This document shows, one piece after another, positions 34,848-42,740 of a stretch of 64,000 nt of DNA. The stretch is taken from positions 62,001-126,000 of the forward strand of contig NZ_JAODAB010000002.1 in assembly GCF_025336485.1 (NCBI RefSeq), given 5' to 3'. Position 1 is the stretch's first letter, and each line of letters opens with the position of its first letter. The notes below the pieces were generated by a model. The model made no database searches. It saw only the letters and a program-made list of their open reading frames with translations, and was not told the DNA's origin. The translations under genes and the position numbers were made by a program. The DNA is from Pseudomonas citri (GTDB taxonomy: Bacteria; Pseudomonadota; Gammaproteobacteria; Pseudomonadales; Pseudomonadaceae).

Positions 34848-35716
34848 TGCTGACGCTGACCCTGGGCACCTTTGCCATCGCCCTTAACCACCTGCTGCTG
34901 ATCAGCGCCCTGGCGCTGGCGACATTCGTGGGCTGGCGAGTGGCCAAACGCGGCGGCGAGAATCCCGAATCGGTACTTTTCGTCCTGTTTTTGCTGGGGC
35001 TCCTGGCCGCGCGGATCGGTTTTGTCATCGCCTATTGGGAACACTACCGGGGCGATCCGCTGCAGATCGTCGACTTGCGCGACGGCGGGTTCCTGGCCTG
35101 GCCGGGCATCGTTGCCCTGCTGATTGGCGCATTGCTCTGGGCCCGGCGTCGAGCGGCCCTGCGCTGGCCGTTGGGCCTGGGTGTCGGCAGCGGCCTGTTG
35201 TTCTGGCTGCTGGCGAGCCTGTCGTTGACGATCTATGAGCAAGGCACGCGACTGCCGGAAATCGAGCTGCGCAATGCCGATGGCGAGACGGTGAAGCTCA
35301 CCGATTATCAGGGCGGTCCCTTGGTGATCAACCTCTGGGCCACCTGGTGCCCACCATGCCGGCGCGAGATGCCGGTGCTCGAAGAAGCCCAACAGCAGCG
35401 TCCGGACCTGACCTTCCTGTTCGTCAACCAGGCCGAAAGCATGCAAAGCGTCAGCACCTACCTCGCCACCCAAGGCCTGAGCCTGACCAACGTGCTGTTC
35501 GACGGCAGCGGTCGCCTCGGCCAGGCCGTCGGTTCCATGGCCTTGCCGACCACCCTGTTCTACAGCGCCGAGGGTCGGCTGTTGGGCAGCCACCTGGGCG
35601 AATTGTCCGAAGCGAGCCTGGCCCGCGCCCTGGAAGACTTCGAAACGCCGGGTTCGACCACGGCCCTCCACCCCGACACAAGGAAACCGCCATGCCCCGC
35701 CTCCGCCACCTGCTGA
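34847..35716 (+). CDS. TlpA/ResA-type thioredoxin with membrane domain
   Basis: A 289-residue thiol-disulfide protein. The first 130 residues hold about four hydrophobic segments (LLGLLAARIGFVIAYWEHY; LGVGSGLLFWLLASLSLTI), resembling prolipoprotein diacylglyceryl transferase-like membrane domains. The C-terminal half is a periplasmic thioredoxin fold with NLWATWCPPCRREMPVLEEA. It starts on the last base of dsbD (TGATG) and its end overlaps dsbG by 25 nt. Probably takes electrons from the DsbD protein. Confidence 0.88.
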   Translation: MLTLTLGTFAIALNHLLLISALALATFVGWRVAKRGGENPESVLFVLFLLGLLAARIGFVIAYWEHYRGDPLQIVDLRDGGFLAWPGIVALLIGALLWARRRAALRWPLGLGVGSGLLFWLLASLSLTIYEQGTRLPEIELRNADGETVKLTDYQGGPLVINLWATWCPPCRREMPVLEEAQQQRPDLTFLFVNQAESMQSVSTYLATQGLSLTNVLFDGSGRLGQAVGSMALPTTLFYSAEGRLLGSHLGELSEASLARALEDFETPGSTTALHPDTRKPPCPASATC

Positions 35717-36459
35717 CCCTGGCCGTCGCCGCCACACTGTCGCAGGCTCCCTTGCTGCACGCCGAAGAATTGCCCGCGGCCATCCAGAAGATCGAAGCCA
35801 AGGGCGCGAAAATCGTCGGCACCTTCGAAGCGCCGAACGGCCTGCGCGGCTATGCGGCGCAGTACCAGAACCGGGGCATGGCGTTGTACCTGACTCCGGA
35901 CGGGCAGCACGTCCTGCTGGGCAACCTGTACGACGCCGATGGCAAGGACCTGAGCGCCGAACCGCTGCAAAAACTGGTCTACGCGCCGATGGCCAAGCAG
36001 ATCTGGACGAAGATGGAGGCAAGTAACTGGATCGGCGACGGCAACAAGGACGCACCGCGCACGGTGTACCTGTTCAGCGATCCGAACTGCCCGTACTGCA
36101 ACATGTTCTGGGAGCAGGCGCGGCCATGGGTCAAGGCCGGCAAGGTGCAGTTGCGGCACATCATGGTGGGCATCATCCGCGAAGACAGCCCGGGCAAATC
36201 GGCCGCCTTGCTGGCCGCCAACGACCCGGCGAAAGCCCTGGCCGAACATGAAAAGGCCGGCAAGGGCAGCGCGCTCAAGCCTCTCAAGGAGGTGCCGCCG
36301 GCCATCCAGGCAAAACTGGACGCCAACCAGCAGTTGATGGACGAACTGGAACTGTCCGCCACCCCGGCGATTTTCTATCTGGATGAAAAAGGCGACCTGC
36401 AACAGCAGCAAGGCGCGCCGTCACCGGACAAGCTGGTGAAGATCCTCGGGCCGAAGTAG
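35692..36459 (+). CDS. dsbG: Thiol:disulfide interchange protein DsbG (DsbC/G family)
   Basis: Periplasmic disulfide isomerase or sulfenic-acid reductase of 255 residues. It has a signal peptide (MPRLRHLLTLAVAATLSQAP), an N-terminal dimerisation domain (AIQKIEAKGAKIVGTFEAPN), and a thioredoxin domain with the CPYC active site (SDPNCPYCNMFWEQARPW). A cis-Pro region is visible as SATPAIFYLDEKG. The ATG at 35692 lies inside the 3' end of the TlpA-like gene with AAGGAAACC upstream. Confidence 0.93.
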   Translation: MPRLRHLLTLAVAATLSQAPLLHAEELPAAIQKIEAKGAKIVGTFEAPNGLRGYAAQYQNRGMALYLTPDGQHVLLGNLYDADGKDLSAEPLQKLVYAPMAKQIWTKMEASNWIGDGNKDAPRTVYLFSDPNCPYCNMFWEQARPWVKAGKVQLRHIMVGIIREDSPGKSAALLAANDPAKALAEHEKAGKGSALKPLKEVPPAIQAKLDANQQLMDELELSATPAIFYLDEKGDLQQQQGAPSPDKLVKILGPK

Positions 36460-36475
36460 AGCCCTGGACAAAAAC

Positions 36476-36511
36476 ACTTGTGGCGAGGGGACTTATCCCC
36501 TCGCCACAAGT
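36476..36511. repeat. REP palindrome at convergent dsbG / hydrolase ends
   Basis: A perfect 16-bp stem (ACTTGTGGCGAGGGGA and its complement) with the loop CTTA. The right arm touches the stop codon of the minus-strand hydrolase. It is the GTGGCGAGGG family of REP and could also act as a bidirectional transcription stop. Confidence 0.88.
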
Positions 36512-37323
36512 CAGTGTGCTTGCCTCAGAAACTCCAGCACCCCCTCGGTCACGAACTCCGGATTCTCCAGGTTGGAGATGTGCCCCGCCTCAGGGATCAA
36601 CACATGAGGGCAACCGATCAGTTCGGCCATTTCCAAGGCTTCGGACGGCGGCCGTGGCTTGTCCTGGTCGCCACACATCACCAGCGTGCGCTGGGCATCC
36701 AGTTCGGGCAGGCGCGACAGGATGCTGTCCCGGCCGAAAATGATCCGCCCCAGCGGCACGATGCTGTCGCGCAGACGTTCGGCCGGCAATGCCGCCAGTG
36801 AAGCACGCAACTGCTGGTACAGCGGCGACTGCGGATCGATGCCCGGCCGGAAGAAGATCGGCACGATGATGTCCAGCAACGGCTCGGGAATGCTGCCGCT
36901 GGTTTCGATCTTGTCGAACAGCGAGAAGTAGTACTGGCGGGTCGGTTCCGGCTCGACACCCACGTAGGTGTCCAACAACACCAGCTTCTGGAGCCGTTCC
37001 GGCGCCATCAGCGCCAACCGCGCGCCCCACATCCCACCGACCGACAGCCCCACCAGGTTGAAGGCATCGATGTGCAAATGATCCATCAACGCCAACGCCT
37101 GGCGGGCCAGGTCGTCCAGCGAGGTCATGCCTTCGGGCAAGCGTCCGGACTGGCCATGGCCCCAGAGGTCCGTGGCGATCACTCGATAATGCTGGGACAG
37201 TGCATCGATTTGTGGCGCCCACATGGCGTGGTCCCACAGATAGCTGCTGCCCAGCAGCACCACCGGGCCCTGGCCCTGGTCCAGATAATGAAGGGGTTGT
37301 CCGTCGATCATTGCAAAGGGCAT
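36511..37323 (-). CDS. Alpha/beta hydrolase
   Basis: A 270-residue hydrolase of the alpha/beta fold. It has a GXSXG nucleophile elbow (NLVGLSVGGMWGARLALMAP), an oxyanion strand (GPVVLLGSSYLWDHAMWAP), acid-loop sequence TLVMCGDQDKPRP, and the catalytic His in IPEAGHISNLENPEFV. The ATG at 37323 follows AAGGAGGTCACCG, a near-perfect ribosome site; the frame upstream is open but not protein-like. The pattern resembles 3-oxoadipate enol-lactonase and haloperoxidase-like esterases; the substrate is not known. Confidence 0.87.
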   Translation of the reverse strand: MPFAMIDGQPLHYLDQGQGPVVLLGSSYLWDHAMWAPQIDALSQHYRVIATDLWGHGQSGRLPEGMTSLDDLARQALALMDHLHIDAFNLVGLSVGGMWGARLALMAPERLQKLVLLDTYVGVEPEPTRQYYFSLFDKIETSGSIPEPLLDIIVPIFFRPGIDPQSPLYQQLRASLAALPAERLRDSIVPLGRIIFGRDSILSRLPELDAQRTLVMCGDQDKPRPPSEALEMAELIGCPHVLIPEAGHISNLENPEFVTEGVLEFLRQAH

Positions 37324-37423
37324 CGGTGACCTCCTTGTCTGAGGGTGGAAAAAACTTGGGAGACTGAGCTGTGCAGGATGAGCAGTCAACCCTTGGGCCA
37401 ACAGTGCCTGTGCGACCTCCATT

Positions 37424-37442
37424 GTGGGCAAGGCTTGCCCAC
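37424..37442. repeat. Short REP-like palindrome
   Basis: GTGGGCAAG-G-CTTGCCCAC is a perfect 9-bp inverted repeat upstream of the hydrolase and past the 3' end of the transporter-like gene. It is a REP variant with the GTGGGCAAG core. Confidence 0.7.
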
Positions 37443-37498
37443 GATGATTGCGCTACAGCCACCGCAAGACTAGGACGACTTTTCGTACGAGCCCAGGC

Positions 37499-38281
37499 TC
37501 AATGGCTATGGCTCGGCACCAGCTCGATCTGGTAGGGCTGGAAGATCTTCAGCAACTGACCGTTTTCACGCAGCTTTTGCAGCAACGCGCCAAACGCTTC
37601 CCGAGTGATGGGCGCCTGTGGGCGGATCAGCGCGTAATGGTGGTAAACCTGGTCGATGCGTTCAGACACCAGCAACTGTGGGCCGACCTCGGGATTGCGC
37701 AACACGTAGTCGTTGAGATACGAACGGGTCACCAAGGCGATGTCGGCACGCCCACGCAGCACCATCAGGATGTTGCTGTCATGGGAATAAGTCAGCGTGG
37801 CGTTGTACTGGCCAGCCAGGTACTTGGGATCGGCATTGAACTGGGCAAAGGCATAGTGGTAACCGCTGAACAAGGCCAGGCGTTTGCCCCGCAGATCATC
37901 GAAATAGCCCTGCGAGCGATCCGGCTGGCGCTGGGTCACGAAGATTTCGGCGTCCTCCAGCCCCATGTCGACGGCGGTATGAGGTACATCCTGCCAGCCC
38001 CAGTCCGGGTTCTCGAAGATCGCCATGTCGACCCGGCCTTGCTTGAAATCGTTGAAACGACGCGGAATCGAAGTCGGCACCAGGACGAACTGGTAATCGG
38101 CCTGAGACTGGTTCAAGGCCTCCACCAATTGCGGCAGCAGGCCCGTATCGGCCCCGTTTTCGGGGCGAACGGTGTAGGGCGGAAAATGTGCTGCACCGAT
38201 CCGGACCAATTGCGCCGCCGAAGCCGGCAGCACCAGGAAAATGGCCAGAACAGCCAGCAGGACACGCGCAATCATCCCCAT
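37499..38281 (-). CDS. Periplasmic solute-binding protein (SBP_bac_3 type)
   Basis: A 260-residue secreted protein. It has a signal peptide (MIARVLLAVLAIFLVLPASA, starting two codons in) and a type-3 solute-binding fold: LVRIGAAHFPPYTVRPENGA, RVDMAIFENPDWGWQ, LRGKRLALFSGYHYAFAQFN and RADIALVTRSYLNDYVLRN. No permease or ATPase gene is adjacent, so it is an orphan. The start is uncertain between the ATGs at 38281 and 38275; neither has a strong ribosome site. The ligand is unknown. Confidence 0.82.
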   Translation of the reverse strand: MGMIARVLLAVLAIFLVLPASAAQLVRIGAAHFPPYTVRPENGADTGLLPQLVEALNQSQADYQFVLVPTSIPRRFNDFKQGRVDMAIFENPDWGWQDVPHTAVDMGLEDAEIFVTQRQPDRSQGYFDDLRGKRLALFSGYHYAFAQFNADPKYLAGQYNATLTYSHDSNILMVLRGRADIALVTRSYLNDYVLRNPEVGPQLLVSERIDQVYHHYALIRPQAPITREAFGALLQKLRENGQLLKIFQPYQIELVPSHSH

Positions 38282-38391
38282 CGGCGAAAACGTCAAGATC
38301 ACCCACTCCCCCAAAAGTATCCATCCATACACTCAAGCTAGGCGGTTTGCGCCACTTAGCCAGTCACAAGGTCGTTTAAAGCCTTGTTCGA

Positions 38392-38661
38392 TTATTGTTT
38401 TTCTTCAAGTACCAGGATCAGGGTTTGTTCGGCCAGCTCATCGAGGCTCAGGCCGCCTTCGGCGCGAAACCCAATGGTGGTCCAGGACAATGCGCCGAAG
38501 AGAAAACGCCGGGTAATGAATACATCCCCGCGAATATACCCGGCATCCTTGGCCTGACCCAAGACCTCGAGCCGCAAGTGTTCATAAATATTACGCAAGG
38601 CCAGGGCCTGTGCCTGTGCCCTTGATTGCAAAACAGGTGGGGCAGCGCGGCTGGCGGTCAT
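38392..38661 (-). CDS. Small protein resembling only the C-terminal domain of a TetR regulator
   Basis: An 89-residue reading frame. The stretch LFGALSWTTIGFRAEGGLSL followed by DELAEQTLILVL looks like the last third of TetR/AcrR ligand-binding domains. The N-terminal helix-turn-helix (about 50 residues) and middle helices are missing, and the divergent exonuclease gene begins 78 nt upstream, so there is no room for them. It may be a decayed regulator or a stand-alone dimerisation domain. Family recognition is by eye and moderate. Confidence 0.55.
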   Translation of the reverse strand: MTASRAAPPVLQSRAQAQALALRNIYEHLRLEVLGQAKDAGYIRGDVFITRRFLFGALSWTTIGFRAEGGLSLDELAEQTLILVLEEKQ

Positions 38662-38738
38662 TCACCGCAGATCGAGACGCCAGCCCAGGGTTTGTCTATG
38701 CTCAACCCCATCTGCTCGCCGATACCGGGAATCCTGCA

Positions 38739-39281
38739 ATGCCTCACTGGCTGGTGATTGATCTGGAGGCCACCACCGATGAAGGTGGCTGGCCGGTAAC
38801 CGAAATGGAAATTATCGAAATCGGCGCCACGCTGGTGAATCGCGACGGTCGTGAGGTCGATCACTTCCAGCGATTCGTGCGTCCCTTGAGGCGACCGCTG
38901 TTGACGCCGTTCTGTCGCGAACTGACCCACATCACCCAAGCCGACGTCGACCGGGCCGCGCCCTTGGCCGACGTCTGGCCGGCGTTCGAACATTGGCTGG
39001 CGCCGTATCACGCGAAGCTGGAAAGCTGGGTCAGCTGGGGCGACTACGACCGTAAGCAGCTGCTTCAGGAATGGCAGCAGCAACGATTGTCCAGCGTGCT
39101 GGGCCAGGTACCGCACATGAACCTCAAGCAACGTTTCGCCAAGGCTCGCCGGCTGGAACGCCCGCTGGGACTCAACGGTGCATTGCAACTGGCTGGACTG
39201 CAATTCAGCGGCCAGCAACATCGGGCACTGGAAGATGCCCGCAACACCGCGCGGTTGCTGCCCCTGGTGCTTGCCGGCTGA
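38739..39281 (+). CDS. 3'-5' exonuclease, DEDDh family (KapD/ERI-1 like)
   Basis: A 180-residue exonuclease. The four acidic residues and His are visible: Asp and Glu in WLVIDLEATT (Exo I), Asp in SWGDYDRKQL (Exo II), and His and Asp in QQHRALEDARNTARL (Exo III). This order matches ERI-1/KapD-type RNA-trimming enzymes. The ATG at 38739 places MPHWLVIDLEATT at the N-terminus, as in the family; the open frame upstream does not resemble protein. Confidence 0.88.
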   Translation: MPHWLVIDLEATTDEGGWPVTEMEIIEIGATLVNRDGREVDHFQRFVRPLRRPLLTPFCRELTHITQADVDRAAPLADVWPAFEHWLAPYHAKLESWVSWGDYDRKQLLQEWQQQRLSSVLGQVPHMNLKQRFAKARRLERPLGLNGALQLAGLQFSGQQHRALEDARNTARLLPLVLAG

Positions 39282-39372
39282 ACGAGCGCCTTACTGCGTA
39301 GCAGATGACGAACGTTAACGCCTTGTGCATACTGGCCGGCCTTTTTCAGCCCCTTTTCTTGAGGAATCGCCC

Positions 39373-39657
39373 ATGTTCAAAGTCAACGAGTACTTCGATG
39401 GCACCGTCAAGTCGATCGCTTTTGGCACTGCCGAAGGCCCTGCGACCATCGGCGTGATGGCACCGGGCGAATACGAGTTCGGCACCGCCCAGCGTGAGAT
39501 CATGCACGTCGTCTCCGGCGCCCTGACCGTGAAGCTGCCTGGCAGCACTGACTGGGAAACCTTCCAGGCAGGCAGCCAGTTCAACGTACCGGCCAACAGC
39601 AAGTTCCAGCTCAAAGTGGCCGTGGATACCGCCTACCTGTGCGAGTACCGCGCCTGA
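39373..39657 (+). CDS. ppnP: Pyrimidine/purine nucleoside phosphorylase PpnP
   Basis: A 94-residue cupin-fold enzyme (formerly DUF1255, YaiE) that splits nucleosides with phosphate into base and ribose-1-phosphate. The whole protein matches: [20 protein letters not shown], then [20 protein letters not shown] and a C-terminal [13 protein letters not shown]. The ATG at 39373 has TTGAGGAATCGCCC upstream. It is followed by a REP and a terminator. Confidence 0.95.
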   Translation: MFKVNEYFDGTVKSIAFGTAEGPATIGVMAPGEYEFGTAQREIMHVVSGALTVKLPGSTDWETFQAGSQFNVPANSKFQLKVAVDTAYLCEYRA

Positions 39658-39670
39658 GTCCCACATAGCC

Positions 39671-39700
39671 TGTGGCGAGGGAGCTCGCTCCCTCGCCACA
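39671..39700. repeat. REP palindrome after ppnP
   Basis: A perfect 13-bp stem (TGTGGCGAGGGAG and its complement) with the loop CTCG. It is the same GTGGCGAGGG family as the element at 36476. Confidence 0.88.
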
Positions 39701-39728
39701 AAAGCCTTGGCATGGCGTCAAGGCAAAA

Positions 39729-39760
39729 AAAATGCCCGTGTCCAATGACACGGGCATTTT
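39729..39760. terminator. Bidirectional terminator between ppnP and MOSC gene
   Basis: AAAATGCCCGTGTC and its exact complement GACACGGGCATTTT enclose the loop CAAT, with A/T runs on both sides. The genes on either side converge. Confidence 0.93.
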
Positions 39761-39775
39761 TATTCATGGCACTTT

Positions 39776-40585
39776 TTATTCGAGCACTTCAACCGGCATG
39801 CCGACTTCAAGCCAGCCATTGCCGTCGTTGACCAGGTTCTGGCCGAACATCGCGCCGTCCGGCGTCGAACGGTATTGCTGCAACGTGGCGAAAGGCTCGC
39901 GGTTCGGATCGCGCTCGCCGGTCTGCGGGTCGACGGTGGTCATGATGCAACGCGAGCATGGCTTGACCACCCGAAACTCTACATCGCCAATACGGATGCG
40001 CTTGAAACCGTCCTCGGCAAACGCCTCGCTGCCCTCGATCACCAGGTTGGGACGAAAGCGCAGCATCTCCAGGGGACGACCGACCCGGCTCGACAAGTCC
40101 TGCAAGGACGCCTGGCCGATCAGTAGCAGTGGGAAACCGTCCGCGAAAGCCACCTTATCGTCATCCTTGCCATAACCGGCGGCGGTGGTACGTGCCAGTT
40201 CCACCGGCACATGCACCAGCCGGGTGCGGTTGCCGATGAACTCGCTGACCCAGGCGGCCGCCTCATCCCCGGCGTCCGGCACGCGCAAGGTGTCGCGCCA
40301 GATGGTCACACCACGCCGCTGTTCTTCCACCACTGGCGGCAGCGGCACATCGATGGCGCCATGGCCCGGCGCACTGAGCGTCAGCCCCCCCGCCTCGTTC
40401 CACAAAGCCGAGAGCTGGCTCATTTTCGCCACGGCCCGTTGGGTCAGGAAGCGACCGCTGGCCTCGTCCACGAGCATCCAGCGCCGGTCACCGTCCAGCC
40501 CCAGCTTGTCCAGGCCAATCCCTTGCAGGGCCTGGCCCTTGCCGGATTTCAACGGATAACGATACAGCGCACTGAGCCGCAACAT
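39776..40585 (-). CDS. MOSC domain protein (YcbX-like)
   Basis: A 269-residue protein with an N-terminal MOSC_N beta-barrel (LSALYRYPLKSGKGQALQGI) and a C-terminal MOSC domain. The conserved molybdenum-cofactor-ligand cysteine is in FRVVKPCSRCIMTTVDPQTG. Relatives such as YcbX and mARC reduce N-hydroxylated compounds; YcbX itself carries an extra ferredoxin domain that is absent here, so an external electron donor is needed. The ATG at 40585 has AGGGAAG upstream; a TTG two codons earlier is unlikely. Confidence 0.88.
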   Translation of the reverse strand: MLRLSALYRYPLKSGKGQALQGIGLDKLGLDGDRRWMLVDEASGRFLTQRAVAKMSQLSALWNEAGGLTLSAPGHGAIDVPLPPVVEEQRRGVTIWRDTLRVPDAGDEAAAWVSEFIGNRTRLVHVPVELARTTAAGYGKDDDKVAFADGFPLLLIGQASLQDLSSRVGRPLEMLRFRPNLVIEGSEAFAEDGFKRIRIGDVEFRVVKPCSRCIMTTVDPQTGERDPNREPFATLQQYRSTPDGAMFGQNLVNDGNGWLEVGMPVEVLE

Positions 40586-40650
40586 GGTCAACTTCCCTGG
40601 AGGCGAAAAAGTGCCACCATATACGAGCCGGCCATCGAATCAAACCATGA

Positions 40651-41580
40651 TCAATTCGCGTCGAGGGCCAGGCGCTGGCGTACCACGTCGACGAGCTTGT
40701 CCGGCTGGAACTTGGACAGGAAATTGTCGCAGCCGACCTTCTTCACCATTGATTCGTTAAAGCTGCCCGACAACGAGGTGTGCAGTACCACATAGAGCCC
40801 GCGCAAGCGCGGATCGTTGCGGATTTCCGTGGTCAGGCGGTAGCCGTCCATTTCCGGCATTTCCGCGTCGGTGAAAATCATCAGCAACTTGTCGGTCATC
40901 ACCTCGCCGGTATCGGCCCAGGCCTTGAGCATGTTCAGGGCCTTCAGGCCATCGCTGGCGATGTGCATCTTCACACCCAGTTGGCCCAGGGTGTCGCGCA
41001 ATTGCGAGAGCGCGACGTTGGAATCGTCCACCAGCAACACTTCGCGTCCACGGGCGCGCTCCAGCACCGGGTCTTCGAGTTTGTCCCGGGAAACCTTGGC
41101 GTTGTAGGGCACGATTTCGGCCAGGACCTTTTCCACGTCGATGATTTCCACCAACTGATCGTCCACCTTGCTGATGGCCGTCAGGTAATGCTCGCGGCCG
41201 GCGCTGCCCGGCGGCGGGAGGATGGCTTCCCAGTTCATGTTGACGATGCGGTCCACACCGCCCACCAGGAATGCCTGAACCGAACGGTTGTACTCAGTGA
41301 CGATAATGGTGCTGTTAGGCCCCGGCACCAGCGGGCGCATGCCGATGGCTTGGGACAGGTCGATCACCGGCAGGGTCTGGCCCCGCAGATTGACCACACC
41401 GCACACGAACGGATGACGCTGTGGCATCAAGGTCAACTTCGGCAACTGCAGCACTTCCTGGACCTTGAATACGTTGATGGCGAACAACTGCCGCCCCGCC
41501 AACCGGAACATGAGAATTTCCAGGCGATTCTCACCCACCAATTGGGTTCGTTGATCTACCGTGTCGAGAATGCCGGCCAT
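40651..41580 (-). CDS. cheV: Chemotaxis coupling protein CheV
   Basis: A 309-residue fusion of a CheW coupling domain (about 18-165; LEILMFRLAGRQLFAINVFK, VCGVVNLRGQTLPVIDLSQA) and a receiver domain (about 180-305; EVLLVDDSNVALSQLRDTLG with phospho-acceptor Asp in LLMIFTDAEMPEMDG). It links chemoreceptors to CheA and adapts by phosphorylation. A strong FliA-type promoter lies just upstream, so it belongs to the late flagellar regulon. Confidence 0.96.
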   Translation of the reverse strand: MAGILDTVDQRTQLVGENRLEILMFRLAGRQLFAINVFKVQEVLQLPKLTLMPQRHPFVCGVVNLRGQTLPVIDLSQAIGMRPLVPGPNSTIIVTEYNRSVQAFLVGGVDRIVNMNWEAILPPPGSAGREHYLTAISKVDDQLVEIIDVEKVLAEIVPYNAKVSRDKLEDPVLERARGREVLLVDDSNVALSQLRDTLGQLGVKMHIASDGLKALNMLKAWADTGEVMTDKLLMIFTDAEMPEMDGYRLTTEIRNDPRLRGLYVVLHTSLSGSFNESMVKKVGCDNFLSKFQPDKLVDVVRQRLALDAN

Positions 41581-41621
41581 CGATGACTCCTGGGCTTGTT
41601 CGAATAAACCTTATGGAGGAC

Positions 41622-41648
41622 TTATCGGCTGCATGAGCCAGATCTTGA
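41622..41648 (-). promoter_or_regulatory. FliA (sigma-28) promoter of cheV
   Basis: On the minus strand TCAAG is followed, after 14 nt, by GCCGATAA, an exact match to the Pseudomonas FliA consensus (TCAAG-N14-GCCGATAA). The -10 box ends 42 nt before the cheV ATG, leaving a short leader with AGGAGT near the start codon. Confidence 0.85.
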
Positions 41649-42039
41649 CCCCTGAACAAAATACAAACCGGGGGAATTGATATCACAGTAACATCATGTT
41701 TTACTGGCTTCACGAATCTCATTTCGCCGTTTTTTCCGCTGCGCGACCTCATTTTGCGCAAAAGGTTCCGTCGCCTAAGGGATTCCCCTAGGCACAATCA
41801 GGTCCAACCTGATATTCCCGCTATCCAATAGCCATTAATGTGACGCCATTCTCATTGCTGAACGGAGTCAGGCTTTTGTGCGCACCTGCAGGTCATCGGA
41901 CTTTCCATCTATCGGCCGATCTCGCCAGCGCTCAATCGCATGGTCGTGCCAACACGCGTCCGTTTGCCGCCAGCCGTGGGATCCAGCCGTTCGCCATACA
42001 CGGTTTTCCGTCGCCTGACTTGATGTTGTGGAGATAAGC
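41649..42039. promoter_or_regulatory. Intergenic region between cheV and the Hpt-like gene
   Basis: About 390 nt without a convincing gene. The left part is AT-richer than the surroundings (41655-41830) and carries CCTAAGGGATTCCCCTAGG-like short palindromic sequence near 41776. The ATCGGCCGAT palindrome at about 41911 is not a FliA promoter because no -35 box stands at the right distance. It must contain the promoter of the downstream gene. Confidence 0.4.
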
Positions 42040-42510
42040 ATGCCGAACGATAGTAGGAACTGGAACCAACGCCTTCCCGAATTCCTGACCGAAGCCGAAA
42101 CGCTTCTGGCCAAGTCAGAGGAATGCCTGAGTCATTTGCAATTGATCAGCAATGACAAGGACGCCATCGATTGCATGCTCAGTACCTTGCTGAAGCTGGC
42201 AAACAAAGCCAACGCCCTGGCCCTGGAAGCCGTGTCGGAGTTTTCACTGCACCTCCACGGCTTGCTCAGCCACGCGCAGAACCACACGGCATTGCATGAC
42301 CAGGCCTTGGGCGCCCTGAAGGATTGCTTCACTCTGATGGCTTGGCAACTGGAGCTGGTCGACCCCACCACCGGCAAACTGAGCCTGGACAGCAGCGAAC
42401 AGACCTCTCTGATCGAAGCCTTTGCATTCCAGGTAGGCCAGAGCCCCTGTCAGGCATTGCCTGTCTCACGCCCCATGACCCTGGTGAGCTACGCCCAGAA
42501 ACAAGCCTGA
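42040..42510 (+). CDS. Hpt-like helical protein without the phospho-acceptor histidine (unrecognised family)
   Basis: A 156-residue soluble, mostly helical protein. Residues 12-80 (LPEFLTEAETLLAKSEECLS, then LLKLANKANALALEAVSEFS) follow the pattern of a CheA/Hpt domain, FxxEAxxLL, then HTLKGSA, then L..E. The His-Thr-Leu-Lys-Gly core reads LLKLANKA, so the phosphorylatable His is absent. The ATG at 42040 has GGAGATAAGC upstream. It is divergent from cheV. It could be a non-catalytic binding partner of a chemotaxis or two-component protein; this is inference. Confidence 0.6.
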   Translation: MPNDSRNWNQRLPEFLTEAETLLAKSEECLSHLQLISNDKDAIDCMLSTLLKLANKANALALEAVSEFSLHLHGLLSHAQNHTALHDQALGALKDCFTLMAWQLELVDPTTGKLSLDSSEQTSLIEAFAFQVGQSPCQALPVSRPMTLVSYAQKQA

Positions 42511-42740
42511 TAGCGGTGAACCCGGCTGCGCACGACGTGCCTGATTCGTCGCGTTTGCAGGCTTGCAAGCCGAGCGCGACCAACGATGAAGTGGTACTAT
42601 CTCCCGCGTCAGTCGCTTCAAGACAGCACCGGACATTCGCCAGCTGAAGCCACCTTCGACCTGAAACGTTTACCCGACCCGGCCTGTCAGATGCGCTGAC
42701 GTGCCCTGCCCGCAGCGAACATTCATTGGCTCCATCCGCT

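Noticed and set aside
41905..41925. FliA promoter for the Hpt-like gene (GCCGATCT)
   Set aside because: No TCAAG-like -35 box at 14 nt; the match is part of the palindrome ATCGGCCGAT.
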